Source: Darksidea phi
Lineage: Eukaryota > Ascomycota > Dothideomycetes > Pleosporales > Lentitheciaceae
Reading direction: 5' to 3'
NCBI GenBank assembly: GCA_030770425.1
Contig: JASJFT010000136.1
Location: 1-64,000 of the forward strand
Length of the DNA: 64,000 nucleotides
The notes below the pieces were generated by a model that saw only the letters and a list, made by a program, of their open reading frames with translations, was not told where the DNA came from and made no database searches. This document shows positions 44,193-53,874 of the stretch, in pieces (positions within the stretch are counted from its first letter, which is position 1; every line of letters begins with the position of its first letter). The translations under genes and the position numbers were made by a program.

Positions 44193-45350
44193 ATGGGCGA
44201 ATTCGATCTCCCTCCTATGCCGGCTTCGCTGCAGATCGTGCTGTATGTAGGCATAGCGCTAGGATCTGTCTGGGTTCTGACCGTCTGGCTCGTCAACTTC
44301 CCGCCGCATGTGTGGGTTGAAGGCGGGGATGCAAATGTGAATGCAAATGCGAAGAAGAAGGAGAAGGAGAAGGCGAAGAAGAGGAAGAAGAAGGATAGGA
44401 AGCAGGGCAAGTGGTGGGAGTGTACCATTCCCGGCTTGCAGCAAGCTGCGCGTGCGTGGACTAGGGAGGGGAAGAAGCCCGTCGATAAACCGAACAAGTA
44501 TGTTTTTGTGCCGTCTGCATCCACGTCTTTGGAATCTTCTACGAACTCGACGGCAAGTGCGTCGAGCGGACATTCGCAGAGTAGTAGTGTGCCTGCGCTA
44601 GTAAACGGGATGGCTACGACGAGCGCAACACCTACACGAGCTGGACACGGAGACGAGGAAGATGCGGGTTCTGTCCGGAAGCGCAGACCGACGCAAAGTC
44701 CAGGACAAGAGCAGGGCCAAGAGCTCGCTGAGCTGCAGCGACAGCCACTATCACCCTCACCTACGATCCCCCCATGGCAACGAAACCTACCACAGTTACA
44801 GCGACATGGCCGCGCGGTTCAACAGCAACCCCAGCCGCTACCGCGATCCCCTCATACCAACGGCACCATGACAGCTCCACCATCACCGGGGATCCATGTC
44901 ACACCGTCCCCAGAGCCACCATCTCCAGAGAACCCGTACCTCCCACCCCCGTCCTTACACCCACGCTCGAATAACGAGTATCTAGCCGCACATAGGGCGT
45001 TCTTCAACTCCAAAACCTCCACGCCGCCCTTGTGCTCACCTTCACCGTCTCCCTCTCTCTCGCCTTCCGCGTCCTTGTCAAACTTTTCATACGAGGACAT
45101 AGACGCATTGGAAGCGCAAACAGCTTTACCAAGCCACCGCCGGTCCAAAAGCGAGGTCCATCTCACCCCCAACGGCTATGATGGCTATGCGGGTAGTAGA
45201 ACGAAGAAGCGCTGGAGTGGAGTGAATTTGTTGGAAGCAGTTGATGGGGCCGTGAGTTGGAGCGTTGATAAGATGGTCAAGTGGACGGATGATGCTGATG
45301 ATGAGCTGTTGTTGCCGCTTGTGGGGTCGAAAGCCAGGGAGGCGGAATAA
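44193..45350 (+). CDS. Single-span basic membrane protein, unknown function
   Basis: From ATG 44193 (MGEFDLPPMPASLQ) the protein has 385 residues. One transmembrane span at residues ~15-33 (IVLYVGIALGSVWVLTVWLV) is followed by NFPPHVWVEGG, then a strongly basic stretch (KKKEKEKAKKRKKKDRKQ, ~55-72). Then come WWECTIPGLQQAARAW, a long Ser/Pro/Gln-rich disordered region, and a conserved-looking end (KKRWSGVNLLEAVDGAVSWS to DELLLPLVG). The topology suggests an N-anchored protein with a cytosolic tail held near a membrane by its basic patch. The start is uncertain: 43635 is in the same frame. Confidence 0.65.
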   Translation: MGEFDLPPMPASLQIVLYVGIALGSVWVLTVWLVNFPPHVWVEGGDANVNANAKKKEKEKAKKRKKKDRKQGKWWECTIPGLQQAARAWTREGKKPVDKPNKYVFVPSASTSLESSTNSTASASSGHSQSSSVPALVNGMATTSATPTRAGHGDEEDAGSVRKRRPTQSPGQEQGQELAELQRQPLSPSPTIPPWQRNLPQLQRHGRAVQQQPQPLPRSPHTNGTMTAPPSPGIHVTPSPEPPSPENPYLPPPSLHPRSNNEYLAAHRAFFNSKTSTPPLCSPSPSPSLSPSASLSNFSYEDIDALEAQTALPSHRRSKSEVHLTPNGYDGYAGSRTKKRWSGVNLLEAVDGAVSWSVDKMVKWTDDADDELLLPLVGSKAREAE

Positions 45351-45603
45351 AACGGATGGATATTGTACGCGCGACAGGATTTGCTCCTTCGGGATATGCG
45401 CCGTTCTGTAGCATAAATACTGACGGACCTAACTGCGCACACAATATGAAAACATGAAAGATGTATATTCCTACCGAGATATTCAAGCTACTCCAATAGA
45501 CACCAAACTAGTCGAGATAATCAGCCTGTCACCTGCCCGTAATGTCGAGTGCATGAGGCATCCCTGCCTTGTCGACCTTGTCTATCGCTATCTGTATTGT
45601 CGC

Positions 45604-46564
45604 TTAGACGTACTGGCTGAGCCATCGGATGCCCTCGCCATAGCCTGTTTCGCATTAGCCTTCCATTTTGCCCACCTAGGTCAACACGTCGCCACTCACC
45701 CTGTCGCATAACCACACTGCACATGAACACCTCAATTGGCCGAATGCCCTCAAGTGGTACCTTGCCCTTGCCCGTAGTTTGATAAAGGCCCAGCACCTGC
45801 CTCAGCTGGTCCTCAGAAATCGCATCTGGATGATCGATCTTGTTGCCCAGGACCACAAACGGCGTGCTCGCCAGCTCCTCCATCGCCAGAAGCGCATCGA
45901 GCTCGGCCTTGGACTCGGTAAGACGCTCGTGGTCTTTGGCGTCAACAAGGAAGACGATGCCGCTGACTTCGGGGAAGTAGTCGCGCCAGAGGCGGCGGGC
46001 CTGCGCGTGGCCGCCCAGGTCGAAGGTTGTGAACTTTACATTGCCTATCGAGAGCTCTTCCGAGGCTGTACGAGGTGTTAGAGGGGACGTGGGAGACGTG
46101 GAAAGGAGGAAGTACTTGGGTGGAGAGCTGCGGCGCTGTTAGCATTCTTTGTGCAGAAGGCTATGAGGAGTACCTACTCGGTTGTAGAACGGCCACTCGG
46201 TCACTGTGAGATTAGGCATAGGTTAGCGCCTGCGCAGAACTCTTTGGCGCGGTAGAGAGAGTGCGTACTTCTTTAGCATGTGCAGAAGCGTTGTCTTGCC
46301 CGCATTGTCCAGACCAAGGAACTACGCTCCGTCAGTATTTGCCTCTCCGCAGTCGGCGGCCTGCCTACCAGGAGTTTGGCGTGCTTGTTGGCAAGGCCCA
46401 ACGAAGCCAGAAGATCCCAAACTATGCGCGAGTATCAGCGTTGATCGAAGCGGGGATCTCGTGAGAGTCCGCAGTGGTGGCCGAATGCTTACACCTGGCG
46501 AATGGTTAGCGCCCATCCCCTTGAGTCCACATGCCGGAAATACGTACCAGTTGATAACCCACAT
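45604..46564 (-). CDS. sar1: Sar1, COPII small GTPase
   Basis: Eight exons on the minus strand: 46564-46548, 46494-46493, 46421-46369, 46321-46269, 46203-46178, 46127-46116, 46065-45700 and 45644-45604. Together they encode exactly 189 residues, the family length. The protein reads [20 protein letters not shown], then [10 protein letters not shown] (P-loop), the switch I threonine in [27 protein letters not shown] (switch II), [12 protein letters not shown] (guanine specificity) and [11 protein letters not shown]. Sar1-GTP inserts its N-terminal helix into the ER membrane and recruits Sec23/24 to form COPII vesicles. Exons 2 and 6 are 2 nt and 12 nt long; without them the frame or the conserved switch I region is lost. 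Introns are 47-71 nt, most with CTAAC branch points. Confidence 0.95.
46116..46127 (-). other. sar1: 12-nt microexon of sar1
   Basis: CTCTCCACCCAA, preceded by GCCGCAG (branch GCTAAC) and followed by GTACTT. Joined as A|CT CTC CAC CCA A|CC it encodes T-L-H-P-T, the conserved switch I stretch of Sar1 (QPTLHPTSEEL). Other acceptors in the same introns give non-family residues. Confidence 0.9.
46493..46494 (-). other. sar1: 2-nt microexon of sar1
   Basis: The dinucleotide GT lies between an acceptor (GCTAACCATTCGCCAG) and a donor (GTAAGC). Joined as AAC TG|GT|TT TGG GAT it gives N-W-F-W-D, the Sar1 N-terminal helix. Direct joining of exon 1 to the downstream exon shifts the frame, and no other donor/acceptor choice restores it. 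Confidence 0.85.
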
Positions 46565-46843
46565 GATTGCGGCGGACGGTTTTACGTGAGCGTGTAGTGT
46601 CGTGTGTGGGTGGCTTTGTCGTTTGGGAAGTGATTGAGCTTGGTCGGCACAATTGCTGGCCACCGGATGCCAAGCCGAAGTTTCACCGACCAATCAAGCC
46701 CGTCCAACACGACGTCAGCGATGCGAAAAGGACAGCTGGGCGAATGAACGGGCAGTACTTTCGCTATGTATAAGAAATCTGGTATCTAATTCTTTCCCAA
46801 CTCCTTCCCTTCCCAATATGAGCGGATGCCTCTGCTCGACATC

Positions 46844-48303
46844 TTACATGTTGATATCTGTTTCCAAGACGAGATGAGCCACCTCGGTCCTCCGGCTCGC
46901 TATCAAGCTATCTGCTACCACCTCGCCTACCTTCTCGGTCAGGCGCGCTCTCTGTCCCTCGAGGTTGCCAATCCCATTCACCCTCGTAGCCCCTCTTGTC
47001 CGGCTCAGCTCGTCCAGACCCGATAAGATGACAGCAAGCACTCTGTCGGCTTCTGGTTTCCTTGACTCGTCCGCAATGGCCTCTTTCAGCACCTCGTCGT
47101 AAAGCTTCAAGTTTGGTAGTAACAGCATTCTGATACCTTCTGGCCCGATTACGAGCCTCAGCGCCTTTAATGCGCCATAGTGTGTGCCCAGCGGCTTGTT
47201 CGGATCCAGGAACGACTTCAAGCATATCCGCGCAATGCGCGACTTGAGTCCCTGGTTCGAAGATGAATATTTGCTGCAGATCCGTTGGAGGAGCGATGCG
47301 GCATGGTCACGTATGTCGAAATGCTCGAGCGGGCTGTGTCTATGTCCGTTGACGCTGCTGCCATTCAGCGTCTCGGACGAGGCATTTGAGGGTGCTTGGT
47401 GTGATGTCGGACCCAAATGTTTGCCCGTGCAGCACGTCAGCACCGGGGGGACCATGTAGGGGATGTATGGATCGAGATATATGGTAGGGTTCTCCAGGAG
47501 CTTCTCGGTGGTGGACAGCATGGATCGTAGCACGAAGATGTTCTTCATGCTGTGTGTGACCTTCTCGGCGACGAAGGCGAGCAGGTACGTCGTCAGCTGG
47601 TGGATGCCTGGGTCGGTCTGGATCGACGCCAACGCCGCGTTCTGCCACTCAGGATTTGTCTCGTCGAGCAGGGCGCTGGACAGCTTGGCGAACAGCTCCT
47701 GGGACTCCTTGGAGAGCACATGTTTCACGAGCGGCTTGACGCTGACGTTGTCGAGACCGTTGGCGGCGGCGAGGTGCGGGTTCGCGTTCGGGCCCTTTGG
47801 CAGCAGGTCGGCGTGATTGCTTGCCGTTGGGTTCTGGGGTATCGAAGGCTGTACGCCCTCGACGGCGAGCCAGTGTGCTACGTGGGTGAGCGTTGTGTCT
47901 AGAGTAGAGCCCCAAAGAAGCAAGACGCACCTGTGAAAGTAATCTCCCTCGGGACCTTCGGGAGCGGAGCGTTGATCAGCTTCTCGAAGTCGACTTCCTC
48001 GTCCTCAACATAGTACAGCGGCTGGCCGGGGCCAAGCGATGCCTCGCCAAAGCGGAGCGGACGCGTGGACTCGTAGCCGTACAACGGCTCCACATTTAAT
48101 ATCTTCAGGGCATTGGATATGTCGTGTGTGCTCAGCGTTGTCCGCTTGCTGTGTCGCATGAACTTGAGCGCCTCCTCCAGCACCTGGGCCAGGCGATAGT
48201 CGACGTCGCGTGCCAGCTCTTCGACCACGTTGTCGGCGAGCGAGGCGAAGCCCACGGATTCGGCGACGTCGCGCACGTTGTCAGGGTTCCAGACGGACGA
48301 CAT
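46844..48303 (-). CDS. taf6: TAF6, TFIID subunit
   Basis: Two exons, 48303-47931 and 47877-46844, joined across a 53-nt intron (G|CA), give 468 residues. Residues 1-70 are the TAF6 histone fold ([20 protein letters not shown], then [20 protein letters not shown]), which pairs with TAF9. Then comes [15 protein letters not shown], a conserved linker. Residues ~185-400 form the HEAT-repeat TAF6C domain ([75 protein letters not shown]). It is a core part of TFIID and, in fungi, of SAGA. The stop lies 280 bp upstream of the sar1 start on the same strand. Confidence 0.95.
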
Positions 48304-48529
48304 GGCGGCGGTGCGGTGCGAGCGCTGCGTTGTATAGCGGAGGAGCGCTTGGATGGACGAGCGGCGAGGGAGGCGAGAAGTGAAGCGGATGGGAAGGACG
48401 CGCCGATGGGAGAGGCGGAAGGGTGTGACGATGCGGGTGATACGAGCTGTGGTTGCAGCAACCAGAGGACCAGCCCTACTCTACGTGCAGGGAATTATCA
48501 TGGCGGGTGCCCGCATGCAAGATTGCCCG

Positions 48530-48564
48530 GAGACGGAGATGGAGACGGAGACGGAGACGGAGAG
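48530..48564. repeat. GGAGAC hexamer microsatellite
   Basis: About five and a half units of GGAGAC, with one GGAGAT variant, in the taf6 upstream region. Confidence 0.85.
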
Positions 48565-49656
48565 GTAGAAGGGGGGCGCCGGACAGCAACGGCCGATGGG
48601 AAGGCACCCGGGAGGTGAAGGTAACGGCGACGGGCGTCAAAGGCAGTCGCGACTCACTCAAGGTGATCAAAGGAAGTCGCGATGCGGCTCTTTCCTTCGC
48701 GTTCGGCAGTGGGCCGTGGCCGTCGGCTGTCGGCCTTGGCATGGCACTTCGTCCTCTGCACGGCCCGATGGCCGTCCACCCCCGCGACTCCACCCCTCTA
48801 CCACCTTGTGCACCTTCACCCGCCGCCCAACCCTCACTGTCCAAATGACTACCCGACCGACCGGCCAACCGACCAAGTGACCAACTGGCCGCCTAGCCAA
48901 ACTTGCCCTCGTGTCGCTACGTGTCGCGGCTGTTGGCCCACGCCCGCAGCCACAGTGGCGCGTTTGCTGCCCTCGCAGCACGCAAACATGGCGTGCACTC
49001 ATCCTCCGCTCCCATGACGGCCGCATAGGCACTGGGCCATGTTTCGTTTTGATCGCTTGCCAGAGTGCTACTTCGCCCGGCTCCACTTGGATGCATTGCG
49101 AGACCACTGTCCCCCTTGCCCCGTCGTCATCGACTGGATCCAGCACGGCAGACCGCCATTTCATCTCTTTGTCAACGGACAAGTCAACCGGCCACATTGT
49201 CTCCGAATTGCCCTGTTCGGCTACGGCCGTTGCTCCCCGGCGAATCACGCAAGGCTCGCTCTCGACCGTCTGCCTTCCGCGGTTATCTGCAGAGCCCGTT
49301 ATCAAGGGGCCGTATCTTTCTGGCTCACTCTGTCCCCAAGTACACAAATACAGCACCTCATTCCACTCCCTTCCATCGTGACCCTGCTGCAATGCCTTCC
49401 GTCTACCCGGGCGGGCCGTTGTGACCTTGATTGCCTCATACGCAAGTGTGCATAGTTGCCAGCTGGACATCCCCCCTGCCTATCTCACTGCAGCCATGCG
49501 GTTACAGACTATTTAACGTCGAGCGACAGCGTTGGTGTCTCCTTCTTCAGACCATCACTTCCTCTCCACTCAGCTCCTCTACGCAGACCCAGCAACCCCG
49601 ACTGTGTCCCTTTGCCTCCCTACCATCTTGTCCATCTCCAACCTAGCCCACTAGCC

Positions 49657-49950
49657 ATGGCTGTCTTCAGTACCCCTTCGGATTGCGCCGCCAAATCAGA
49701 CTCCATCTCAACACACACCATGCAAGCTAAAGCAAGCTCGCTCATCCCAACCTTTGCTGCAACACAGGAGCGATCACGAGACGAGCCGCCTTCCCCACCC
49801 CCACAGCCACCCCCAAGCCCCGTCGGTTGGAGCCGTACCTTCTTGGATGCTGGCACTACATCTGATCTAGTATGCTGGTACCACCATCAGCACTCACACT
49901 TGCTAATATTTCATGTCTAGATCGATGTCCCTGCTCTCTGGGATTATTAG
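49657..49950 (+). CDS. Possible small spliced gene, 80 aa
   Basis: ATG 49657 opens a frame (MAVFSTPSDCAAKSDSIS, then a proline-rich PPSPPPQPPPSPVGWSR). It reaches a clean 51-nt intron, 49870-49920 (GTATGC, branch TGCTAAT, TCTAG). Spliced, it ends SDLIDVPALWDY at 49950. A second intron-like segment, 49978-50032 (GTCAGT, GCTAAC, CCCAG), follows the stop, so the transcript may instead be a spliced non-coding RNA or a distant leader of the gene at 50760. No family is recognised. The splice signals are more convincing than the protein. Confidence 0.3.
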
Positions 49951-50759
49951 CATTTGGACTGCTTGGAGCAGGCGCTGGTCAGTGAACGTTCCACGGTCAT
50001 GACCATTATAACGCTAACTTCAACCCTCCCAGATTGTTACCGGTTTTCACTCGCTTTATACCACGGTTTCGGTTTCGTCGTTACGTCTCCTCCCTAGACT
50101 TCTCTTCTCCCTCCGTGGTGTATTACCCAAGGGTCTTGGTTTACTTTTGGGCGGGCTCAGCTGTCGAGTTGCTTCTAATCCTGGGCGCATTTCTCTCTTC
50201 ATGTGCATCTTGATCTTGTATTAGTGGTCTGGGATATCGGAGCACCCAAGGCAGCTCAGCCTTCATCACCACATTTTGTGGCTTTCTTTCGGATCGCCCT
50301 GCGTCAGGGGTGACACATGCTTGTACTACAAGACTGGAATCTGGAAATCTACGCTTGCATTCTTGGTATTTCCGGATGACTATATGTGGGTGAAGAATGC
50401 AGATGTGACACCAACGAGCGAGGAATGCATCTGTCAACCACTCCAACATACCAGGGGGTCTTCGTGTTTCTGCTGTCACAGCTAATCAACCATACAATTG
50501 ACATCAAATTGCAACGCCAACAGGGTCTTTGCCTTGCTCTCGAATCGGACTTACGCTTCCTCCTGGACTTACCTGTTCCACCTTTACCTTTTCATGGAGA
50601 CGCTGATCACATAATAGGACTGAGACGAAGGCTGGTATTCACCTAGCATACCGCCTGAGCAGCCTGTGGAGAGTATCTCACGGGAGTTACAAAGCGTGCT
50701 AATACTACAATCAGATATTCAGCGCAACAGTCTCTTGTTCATCTGCTCAAACTACAACA

Positions 50760-52820
50760 ATGTCACCCCACTCACTCAATATTGTAGTCATAGGTGGATC
50801 TTACGCTGGCCTCGCCGTCGCACACACTTTTCTCGACAACATCATACACCAGCTCAGCACCTTCGAAGGCGCGCCCACTTATCGCATCGTACTTGTCAAT
50901 CCGTCTAAAAATCTATTCTGGAATATTTGCGCGCCGAAAGCTCTAGTCTCACCGAGCTTAATCGATCCTAATGATGCGTTTTTTCCCATCGAACCTGCCT
51001 TGGCTCGACATCCTCCCGGTACATGTACCTTCATCCAGGGCCGGGCTACAGCGATTGATACGAGCGCAAAGAGAGTCACCGTGGACCTTGTTTTGAGCCC
51101 CGGAGGCGAACCATCAAGTCAGGTACCTGAAGCAAGCTCATCGGCAGCTGTCGCAGGGTCAGGTTCCCCGCCTGTTGTTCGAGACAGGAGCTTCCCTTGG
51201 AGTGCAGGCCACCGCAACAGCAAATTCGAGATGCTACAATATCACGCTTTGATCCTCGCCACTGGTAGTTCAGCGCATTCGCCACTGTTTTCCTTAAACG
51301 GAACACAGGAAGAGACACTGGCAGAATTCGAAGCTTTCCATCACAAGATCGAGACCGCGCATTCCATCTTGATCGTTGGTGGCGGACCTTCAGGTGTGGA
51401 GACAGCTGGACAGCTCGCTGCATATTATAACCAGTGTAGTCGATGGAAGACCTTCAAAAACAAAGGGCTACGCCCAGATTCTATTACTGACCCACGTACA
51501 TTAACACGTGCACACAAAAGCCTTTTCACCCCGCTTAAGACGATTAAGAAAAGAAAAGAGAAGCGTGTCTCGGCCAACGCAGCATCAACGATCACCCCGC
51601 AACAGAGCCGCCTTGCGTGGAATAGAAAACATGACTCTAGCATAAGTGAACATGCTGATGCCACGATGCTCACTATTCCGGCATTACTTCCGCCTCCTAC
51701 CGCACGTATTCCAAAGACTATCACGCTGGTTTCTGGCAGCGACTCCCTGTTACCAAAACTCACTCGTTCGCTCGGCAGAAAAGCGGAGAAGCAGCTCAAG
51801 AAACTGGGTGTGCAGATAATACACAACCTCCGCGAAGTCGGCCACAGGGTCAACGCGAACGGAAGCACGAACTGTATACTCAACAACGATGCGATAATTA
51901 TATCGGACCTCTACATCTCAGCGACCGGAGTATATCCAAATACTAGGTACCTACCACAGGAAATGCTAGACGAGGCCGGATATGTCAAAACAGACCCACG
52001 AACTCTCCGTGTCCAAGGCCACAGCATCGGCGAGCGTATCTATGCAGTGGGCGACTGCGCTAGCTACTCACGAAACTACACCCTCGACGTCTACGACGCC
52101 ATCCCTGTTCTTGCAAAGAACCTTCACAACGATCTACTAGCGCACGAATACAGATTACAAACCGTCGCCTCAGCGTCAGCTATTTCGGAGCCGGCCAGTC
52201 CGGTCACCGCGACGGAACATGAAGCAAACTCGCACTATATAAAAGCAGCCGTGATGCCGCAGGATGTGGATCTGCAGTTGTATTCAAGTCACCTAGCCTC
52301 GCCGACTGCACCTCTATCCCGCATCGCAGAATATCTCCCTCACATCTACTTGCCGCGCAAATCAACGCCACAGCAGTCCAAACCGGAATCAATGAAATCG
52401 CCTACACTATCCTTCTTACCAAAACCGACGACTCCGCCCACAATATCCACATCTCTCCCCTATATCACGCCCCCGACATCACCAAGAAAACTTGCGTCCC
52501 CTGGCCCGCCCATCTCACCTACCAACTTGGCAAGCGCTACTATCCCTACATCGCACACTCCTTCGGCACTTCCAAGAAGGGGATTACTCACATGCGAAGA
52601 AGCTCGCCGCAAAATCGCCGCTCTAGAAGACGCACACTACACGCAAGTCTCTCTGGACACATACTTGATGCCCATCACACGCTTCGGCGGTGTCGGCGTC
52701 ATCTGCGACATCAAAGTACCCAGTTTGGGCGTCTACCTCCTCAAAGGGCGAAAATTCAACTTGGACAAGGCAAAAGCTGCAGTAGAGCGCGGCGCGAATC
52801 CTTACAAGATGCCTGTGTAA
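50760..52820 (+). CDS. AIF/AMID-like FAD oxidoreductase with long insertions
   Basis: An intronless gene for 686 residues. FAD-binding is shown by IVVIGGSYAGLAVAH (residues ~8-22) and RIYAVGDCASYSRN (~425). A second Rossmann motif for NAD(P)H is ILIVGGGPSGVETAGQLAAY (~203-222). The C-terminal piece GGVGVICDIKVPSLGVYLLK matches the end of fungal AMID/AIF2-like proteins. Typical members are about 370-420 residues; this one has three low-complexity insertions at about 115-150, 235-300 and 480-600 (Ser/Pro-rich, PPTSPRKLASPGPPISPTN). The frame stays open and motifs are intact, so it looks functional. Relatives oxidise NAD(P)H and reduce quinones, some at mitochondria or lipid membranes; the acceptor here is unknown. 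Confidence 0.85.
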   Translation: MSPHSLNIVVIGGSYAGLAVAHTFLDNIIHQLSTFEGAPTYRIVLVNPSKNLFWNICAPKALVSPSLIDPNDAFFPIEPALARHPPGTCTFIQGRATAIDTSAKRVTVDLVLSPGGEPSSQVPEASSSAAVAGSGSPPVVRDRSFPWSAGHRNSKFEMLQYHALILATGSSAHSPLFSLNGTQEETLAEFEAFHHKIETAHSILIVGGGPSGVETAGQLAAYYNQCSRWKTFKNKGLRPDSITDPRTLTRAHKSLFTPLKTIKKRKEKRVSANAASTITPQQSRLAWNRKHDSSISEHADATMLTIPALLPPPTARIPKTITLVSGSDSLLPKLTRSLGRKAEKQLKKLGVQIIHNLREVGHRVNANGSTNCILNNDAIIISDLYISATGVYPNTRYLPQEMLDEAGYVKTDPRTLRVQGHSIGERIYAVGDCASYSRNYTLDVYDAIPVLAKNLHNDLLAHEYRLQTVASASAISEPASPVTATEHEANSHYIKAAVMPQDVDLQLYSSHLASPTAPLSRIAEYLPHIYLPRKSTPQQSKPESMKSPTLSFLPKPTTPPTISTSLPYITPPTSPRKLASPGPPISPTNLASATIPTSHTPSALPRRGLLTCEEARRKIAALEDAHYTQVSLDTYLMPITRFGGVGVICDIKVPSLGVYLLKGRKFNLDKAKAAVERGANPYKMPV

Positions 52821-53065
52821 AGGGACAGCGTCTTTGCCGCTTGTTTTGACTGCATTTCTTTTGCGGATTCTATATTTGTGATACCTTGAGTTTATTAGAT
52901 ACCCTATTGGACTTTTTCAGGGTTACTTGAAATGAATGTCCGTCCAGCGCGGCCTCGTCCTCTTCTTCTCGCCCTCACTCTCTCCTCCATGTGCACCTTC
53001 ATCACCACCCCTGCTCAAGTCATTAGCCGATGCCCTCCTCGGCGTTCCATACACATACATGGAAC

Positions 53066-53434
53066 TCACAGCGTCCTAGAATGCCCAATCTCCCCACGCT
53101 CCTGCGTATTCTCCTCACCCTCCCCATTCCCCTTCAGATAACTACCGCTTTTTGTCCCGCTAGCCCCCGAGCCACCCCGATCACCATGATTCGTCTACGC
53201 CATATCATAAGCACCTATCCAAAAGCGACCTTACAAGAACGAGAGACGACAGCAACCAGAACGTACCTGTTGCATAGTCGATGCGTCGAGACTCCTGTCT
53301 GCCTTGCTTTCTCCACTCATTTTCGAGAGCAGACTTGCATCGATCTTACCTGGCCCTGTTTGCGTCGTCGTACCCTGGTTGATGGGCAAATCTGGCTGAT
53401 TGCCCGCTGATTCCTGGGCGGTGAGCGACGACAT
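53066..53434 (-). CDS. Small spliced protein, 98 aa, unknown
   Basis: Exon 53434-53267 (MSSLTAQESAGNQPDLPINQ, ending STMQQ) and exon 53194-53066 (TNHGDRGGSGASGTKSGSYL, ending GHSRTL) join in phase 0 across a 72-nt intron with GTACGT donor and GCGTAG acceptor. The protein is polar, Gly/Ser/Glu-rich, with no hydrophobic segment, and probably disordered. It has no family that I recognise. Both exons stay open with coding-like composition, and the first exon ends exactly at the donor, which favours a real gene. It lies convergent with the AIF-like gene. Confidence 0.5.
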
Positions 53435-53874
53435 GATGAACTCAAAAAGATTAAAATAAATATGGGAGTAACTGTAACTGGAGAAGATATTATAGCTGAG
53501 GGTTTCGTCGTTGGCTTGAGTTTAGTTGTGTGGTCTTCAGTTGCTGGTGGTGTGCTGGTGGGAAACGTCATTATTGCCGAATTGGACATGGATGTGTGGC
53601 AAGATGTGCATCATAAAAGTAACATCAGACCTCCGCCAACAACAGAGACGAATATGGCGCATTTACCTATGCAATTCGTCATTTTCTAATGAAGACCATT
53701 CTACCATCTATGTCATGCTATCTCATGCGTATGCACCATGCTTTTTCCATCATCAATCTACCAATGCCCGGTAATAAATGCTGAAGAGGAAATGCCACAC
53801 TGCGGTCTCCTCGCCAGATCTGCGCATTCTAAACCTGCACAAAGTACTCTAGAACTTCCTCACTCACCTACCCA
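53435..53874. other. Intergenic spacer
   Basis: Promoter of the small minus-strand gene and 3' flank of the large helicase gene. Nothing else recognised. Confidence 0.5.

Larger units (their letters stand above)
48304..50759. other. Long divergent intergenic region
   Basis: About 2.5 kb between taf6 (minus) and the AIF-like gene (plus). It holds a GGAGAC-type hexamer repeat (48530-48564), a GACCGACC-like simple stretch (48845-48895) and two well-formed introns (49870-49920 and 49978-50032) that suggest a spliced transcript. GC-rich sequence creates long frames on both strands (for example 48667-49470 minus) without family signatures. Confidence 0.5.

Noticed and set aside
38178..45350. A secondary-metabolite cluster around the PDR transporter
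   Set aside because: No synthase, tailoring enzyme or pathway regulator is nearby; neighbours are a membrane protein, sar1 and taf6.
48667..49470. A 267-codon minus-strand frame upstream of taf6
   Set aside because: GC-rich DNA here is open in several frames on both strands; the translation is rich in Arg/Gly with no motif, and simple repeats lie within it.
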